Of a stretch of 64,000 bases of DNA, positions 61,186-64,000 are shown piece by piece. Source of the stretch: a bacterium (GTDB lineage Bacteria; Hydrothermota; UBA3073; JACQXS01; JAQTXJ01); assembly GCA_028716385.1 (NCBI GenBank), contig JAQUPX010000004.1, forward strand, positions 256,234 through 320,233, read 5' to 3'. Under the pieces are notes generated by a model. The model saw only the letters and a program-made list of their open reading frames with translations, made no database searches and was not told the origin of the DNA. Positions within the stretch are counted from its first letter, which is position 1. Every line of letters begins with the position of its first letter. The position numbers and the translations under genes are program-made.

Positions 61186-62925
61186 ATGAAAATAAAAAAG
61201 TTATCTCCGAAAACTTGGAAAAAACTTGAAAGAATAGGTATAATAATAGGAATAGTAATGGGAATAATAGGTGGATGGGAACGGATAAAAACGCTAACAC
61301 AACCTACGATCAAAGAGCAAATGCAAGAAGAGATAAGTGGAACGTTACTAATACAAGATTCACTTTACGCTAGAGTATTTCAGTATGTGCCAAAAGATGA
61401 ATTTGAATTTAAACTAATTATTCAAAAAGCAGATTCGGAATTTGAGAATAATAAGTTTAGAGAGGCAGAATTATCATATAAAAAAGCTTATACCGTTGTG
61501 GAAAATTCTAAAAAGAAAGAACTAATTGGAATGGCACTTTTCGGGATAGGTATAGCTAACGCAAGTCAGAAAAATTATATAGAAGCTATAGAAAAATTCA
61601 GAGAAAGTTTAAAATATATAAAAGATAAAAAAATATTTGTAGCTAAAATATATTATAGTTTAGGATTTTGTTACGAAGAATTAAAAATAAATAAAAAAGC
61701 GATAAGAAATTATGATAAAGCTATCTGTATTAACCCTAATTATGCAAACGCTTTTGGTAGTCGTGGGTTTGCTTATTATAAAGAAGGGAATTCAGAGAAG
61801 GCAATACAGGATTGTGACAAAGCTATTAGTATCAATCCTAATCTTGCAGCAGCTTTTAATAATCGTGGGCTTGCATATTATAAAAGAAGAGAATTAGGCA
61901 AGGCAATACGGGACTATGACAAAGCCATTAGTATTGACTCTAATTATGCAATAGTTTTTAATAATCGTGGACTTGCTTATAATGATAAAGGAGAGTTTGA
62001 CAAGGCAATACAGGATTGTGACAAAGCTATTAGTATCAATCCTAACCTTGTATATGCTTTTAGCAATCGCGGACTTGCTTATAATAATAAAGGAGAATTT
62101 GACAAGGCAATACAGAATTGTGACAAAGCTATCAGTATTAATCCTAATCTTGCAATAGTTTTTAGTAATCGTGGGTTCGCGTATACTAAGAAAAGAGAGT
62201 TTGATAAGGCAATGCATGATTACAACAAAGCCCTTAGTCTTAACCCTAATCTTGCAGAAGCTTTTGGTGGTCGTGGAAATGCTTATGATGAAAAAGGAGA
62301 GTTAGATAAGGCAATACGGGATTATGACAGAGCCATTAGTCTTAATCCTAATTATGCTGCAGAAGTTTTTAATAATCGTGGATCTATTTATGGTAAAAAA
62401 GGAGAGTTGGATGAGGCAATACGGGATTATAACAGAGCCATTAGTCTTAATCCTAATTTTGCAGAAGTTTTTAATAATCGTGGATTTCTTTATGCTAAAA
62501 GAGGAGATTTAGATAAGGCAATACAGGATTATGATAAAGCTATTAGTATCAATCCTAATTTTGCAGACGTTTTTCATAATCGTGGCGATGTTTATATTAA
62601 TAAAGGAGAGTTTGGCAAGGCAATACAGGATTATGATAAAGCTATTAGTATTAACTCTAATGATTCATATGCTTTTAATAATCGTGGGTTTGCTTATATT
62701 GGAAAAGGAGATTTAGATAAGGCAATACAGGATTATGACAAAGCTATTAAAATTAATCCAAATTTTGCAGTAGCAATGAAAAATATGGGAATGGCATATA
62801 AACTCAAAGGCGATAAAAAGAGAGCCAAGTTCTGGTTAAATAAGGCACTGAAAAAGAAAGAGTTTTTACCAGATAAAGCAGCAGAAGAAGAAATTAAGAA
62901 ATGGCTGAAGAGTATTGAAAGCTAA
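61186..62925 (+). CDS. Membrane-anchored TPR array protein (about 14 repeats)
   Basis: 579 residues. One hydrophobic segment at about 20-35 (IGIIIGIVMGIIGGWERI) anchors it near the N-terminus. Two divergent TPRs at about 75-160 are followed by about 12 near-identical 34-residue TPRs (AFNNRGLAYYKRRELGKAIRD type, each with DKAISINPN). One repeat has an extra residue (NYAAEVFNNRG). The C-terminal cap AMKNMGMAYKLKGDKKRAKF matches the upstream gene, so the two are paralogues with different repeat numbers. At DNA level repeats 204 bases apart are almost identical (61801 and 62005), suggesting repeat expansion by recombination. Function unknown; probably a scaffold. Confidence 0.8.
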   Translation: MKIKKLSPKTWKKLERIGIIIGIVMGIIGGWERIKTLTQPTIKEQMQEEISGTLLIQDSLYARVFQYVPKDEFEFKLIIQKADSEFENNKFREAELSYKKAYTVVENSKKKELIGMALFGIGIANASQKNYIEAIEKFRESLKYIKDKKIFVAKIYYSLGFCYEELKINKKAIRNYDKAICINPNYANAFGSRGFAYYKEGNSEKAIQDCDKAISINPNLAAAFNNRGLAYYKRRELGKAIRDYDKAISIDSNYAIVFNNRGLAYNDKGEFDKAIQDCDKAISINPNLVYAFSNRGLAYNNKGEFDKAIQNCDKAISINPNLAIVFSNRGFAYTKKREFDKAMHDYNKALSLNPNLAEAFGGRGNAYDEKGELDKAIRDYDRAISLNPNYAAEVFNNRGSIYGKKGELDEAIRDYNRAISLNPNFAEVFNNRGFLYAKRGDLDKAIQDYDKAISINPNFADVFHNRGDVYINKGEFGKAIQDYDKAISINSNDSYAFNNRGFAYIGKGDLDKAIQDYDKAIKINPNFAVAMKNMGMAYKLKGDKKRAKFWLNKALKKKEFLPDKAAEEEIKKWLKSIES

Positions 62926-62941
62926 TCATAAACATCAAACC

Positions 62942-63565
62942 ATGAGAAAAGAAGAATTCCTTATAGAATATTTTAAAGACGCTCAAGAAGAAATGAGGTG
63001 GAGAAGAAATCTTGAATTCACGTTTCTTCGGTTCCATTTAATTTATATGCCTGCTATATTGTCAGGATTGTTTGCTTTATTGAATAGTTCAATAAGTAAA
63101 ATTGTTTGTCTTCTTGTATGTATTGGTGCGATTATATTTATTCTACTTATTACTGTATTGATAGTAGAAAAAATTGAAGCAGAACATGAAATATATTCTA
63201 AAATCGGCAAAATAATTAAAAAAATATGGGAGTATTTTGAATTTTTTAATGAAAATAGTTATTTCGAATTTCAAAATAAAGCAATATTACCTACTCCTAA
63301 AAACAAGGAAGATGATTATGGGGAAGGAGATGGATGCAAAAAGACAATTAGAATAATTTGGTTAATTTCTTGGATATCGATAATTATAATAGTGATTATA
63401 ACAACATATGTAATGTATATTTTAAACATTTTAAACAATTTTTTTACTATATTAAATATTCTTTTCTTGGGAATAGTATGGACTATAATCGGGATAGGGT
63501 ACTATTATTTTGTGAAGTTGATTTTTTTACTTAGATTTTTTGTCTTTCTGAAGTTCCGCTTGTAA
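62942..63565 (+). CDS. Small membrane protein of unknown function
   Basis: 207 residues from ATG 62942; a TTG at 62915 would overlap the TPR gene by 11 bases. Residues 1-35 are charged and helical (EEFLIEYFKDAQEEMRWRRN). Two membrane helices lie at about 40-80 (LIYMPAILSGLFALL; CLLVCIGAIIFILLITVLIV), then a cytoplasmic loop, then two more at about 135-195. This 2+2 arrangement resembles small SLATT-type or related effector-like membrane proteins, but I cannot confirm the family. It follows the TPR gene directly on the same strand and its 3' end overlaps the convergent DUF4145-like gene by 39 bases. Confidence 0.6.
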   Translation: MRKEEFLIEYFKDAQEEMRWRRNLEFTFLRFHLIYMPAILSGLFALLNSSISKIVCLLVCIGAIIFILLITVLIVEKIEAEHEIYSKIGKIIKKIWEYFEFFNENSYFEFQNKAILPTPKNKEDDYGEGDGCKKTIRIIWLISWISIIIIVIITTYVMYILNILNNFFTILNILFLGIVWTIIGIGYYYFVKLIFLLRFFVFLKFRL

Positions 63566-64000
63566 TTGCATTACAGCTTTCAATCTATCTGCTTTGATTT
63601 TTGGTTCTACATACATTTCGTGTAAAATAGTTTTTAATGTCTCTATAATCAATGTCAAATAATGCGAATCCCATTTATCCCAAGATTGTTCATGGATTTT
63701 ATCACTTGTCATACCCTGAATTTGGGCAAGAATATCAAACAATGTGGGATCTATAGAGGGATGGGTATCCTTTAAAGATTTTATTTTGTCTTCATAATGG
63801 TCACCAGTAGCTTTTTCTTTGATTGTTAGTTCGTAAATGGCTTTTCTCATACATGCAGATGCTCCGGTGAGGAAATTCATCTTTAGACAACCTTCTGCTT
63901 CTGTAATTAACTCTCTAATAACAGAAGGAATCCTACTGTCTATAACAAAAAATGAAGTAGGAACCGAATAAAATATTTTTGAATCTATGTCAATGTTTTT
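63527..64000 (-). CDS. DUF4145-like protein, 5' end beyond the window
   Basis: The frame stays open from the window edge (64000) to its stop at 63527, so the N-terminus is outside; ATG 63880 is probably internal. The visible part of about 157 residues has IPSVIRELITEAEGCLKMNF, then LTGASACMRKAIYELTI, the helix seen in DUF4145/HEPN-like domains with an 'aR.aiE.l' type motif. DILAQIQGMTSDKIHEQSWD follows and the C-terminus is lysine-rich. DUF4145 domains are often fused to restriction or defence proteins, but here only this C-terminal part is seen. Function is therefore open. It converges on the membrane-protein gene and overlaps it by 39 bases. Confidence 0.6.
   Translation of the reverse strand, partial: KNIDIDSKIFYSVPTSFFVIDSRIPSVIRELITEAEGCLKMNFLTGASACMRKAIYELTIKEKATGDHYEDKIKSLKDTHPSIDPTLFDILAQIQGMTSDKIHEQSWDKWDSHYLTLIIETLKTILHEMYVEPKIKADRLKAVMQLQAELQKDKKSK

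Noticed and set aside
60480-62830. Regular 102-base repeats suggestive of a CRISPR or minisatellite
   Set aside because: The units are in frame and encode canonical 34-residue TPRs; there are no unique spacers.

Overview
This window is AT-rich chromosomal DNA from a Gram-negative bacterium that uses the standard code. The Gram-negative assignment rests on two LptF/LptG permeases, an OmpA-family protein and several predicted outer-membrane barrels. Eight large secreted proteins end in a T9SS (Por)-like C-terminal sorting domain, which points to the Bacteroidota/FCB side of the tree or an allied candidate phylum such as WOR-3/Stahlbacteria. That placement is inference; no rRNA lies in the window.

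Layout. 1-3.7 kb: the end of a surface-polysaccharide locus (GT4 fragment, O-antigen ligase-like protein, ExoA-like GT2, methyltransferase), interrupted by a small GxxExxY element with inverted ends and flanking direct repeats. 3.9-9.7 kb: housekeeping and envelope genes (LptF/G, RsmA, OmpA-like, alanine racemase, FKBP). 9.7-20 kb: secreted proteins with sorting tails (beta-propeller, Big-domain protein, M6 protease, C25-like protein) around a tRNA-Ser. 20-30 kb: MBL hydrolase, three GT4 enzymes, HEAT protein, an isolated rnfC, and a GT plus GH130 pair. 30-36 kb: Reg_prop propeller protein, a probable AmgK/MurU cell-wall recycling pair, a FlgM-like protein and a second LptF/G. 36-47 kb, minus strand: two exported TldD/TldE-family proteins, a lipoprotein, gyrB, dciA, hutU, a lipoprotein, a PorV-like barrel and a cytosolic PmbA. 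47-57 kb, minus strand: two paralogous subtilases with beta-helix domains and sorting tails, then thpR and an M24 peptidase. 56.9-64 kb: kelch-like sorting-tail protein, small barrel, nucleotidyltransferase, two TPR-array proteins, a membrane protein and the end of a DUF4145-like gene.

The most unusual property is a set of short palindromic repeats scattered through the window. They fill most longer intergenic gaps, supply stop codons or ribosome-binding sequences to neighbouring genes, and also sit in frame inside at least five coding regions. One insertion in a subtilase carries a 30-base flanking duplication that its paralogue lacks. The same DNA unit is read in two different frames in different proteins, so the DNA and not the peptide is what is conserved. 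This resembles Rickettsia palindromic elements but in an unrelated lineage. I found no complete phage, IS transposase, CRISPR array or recognised defence system.
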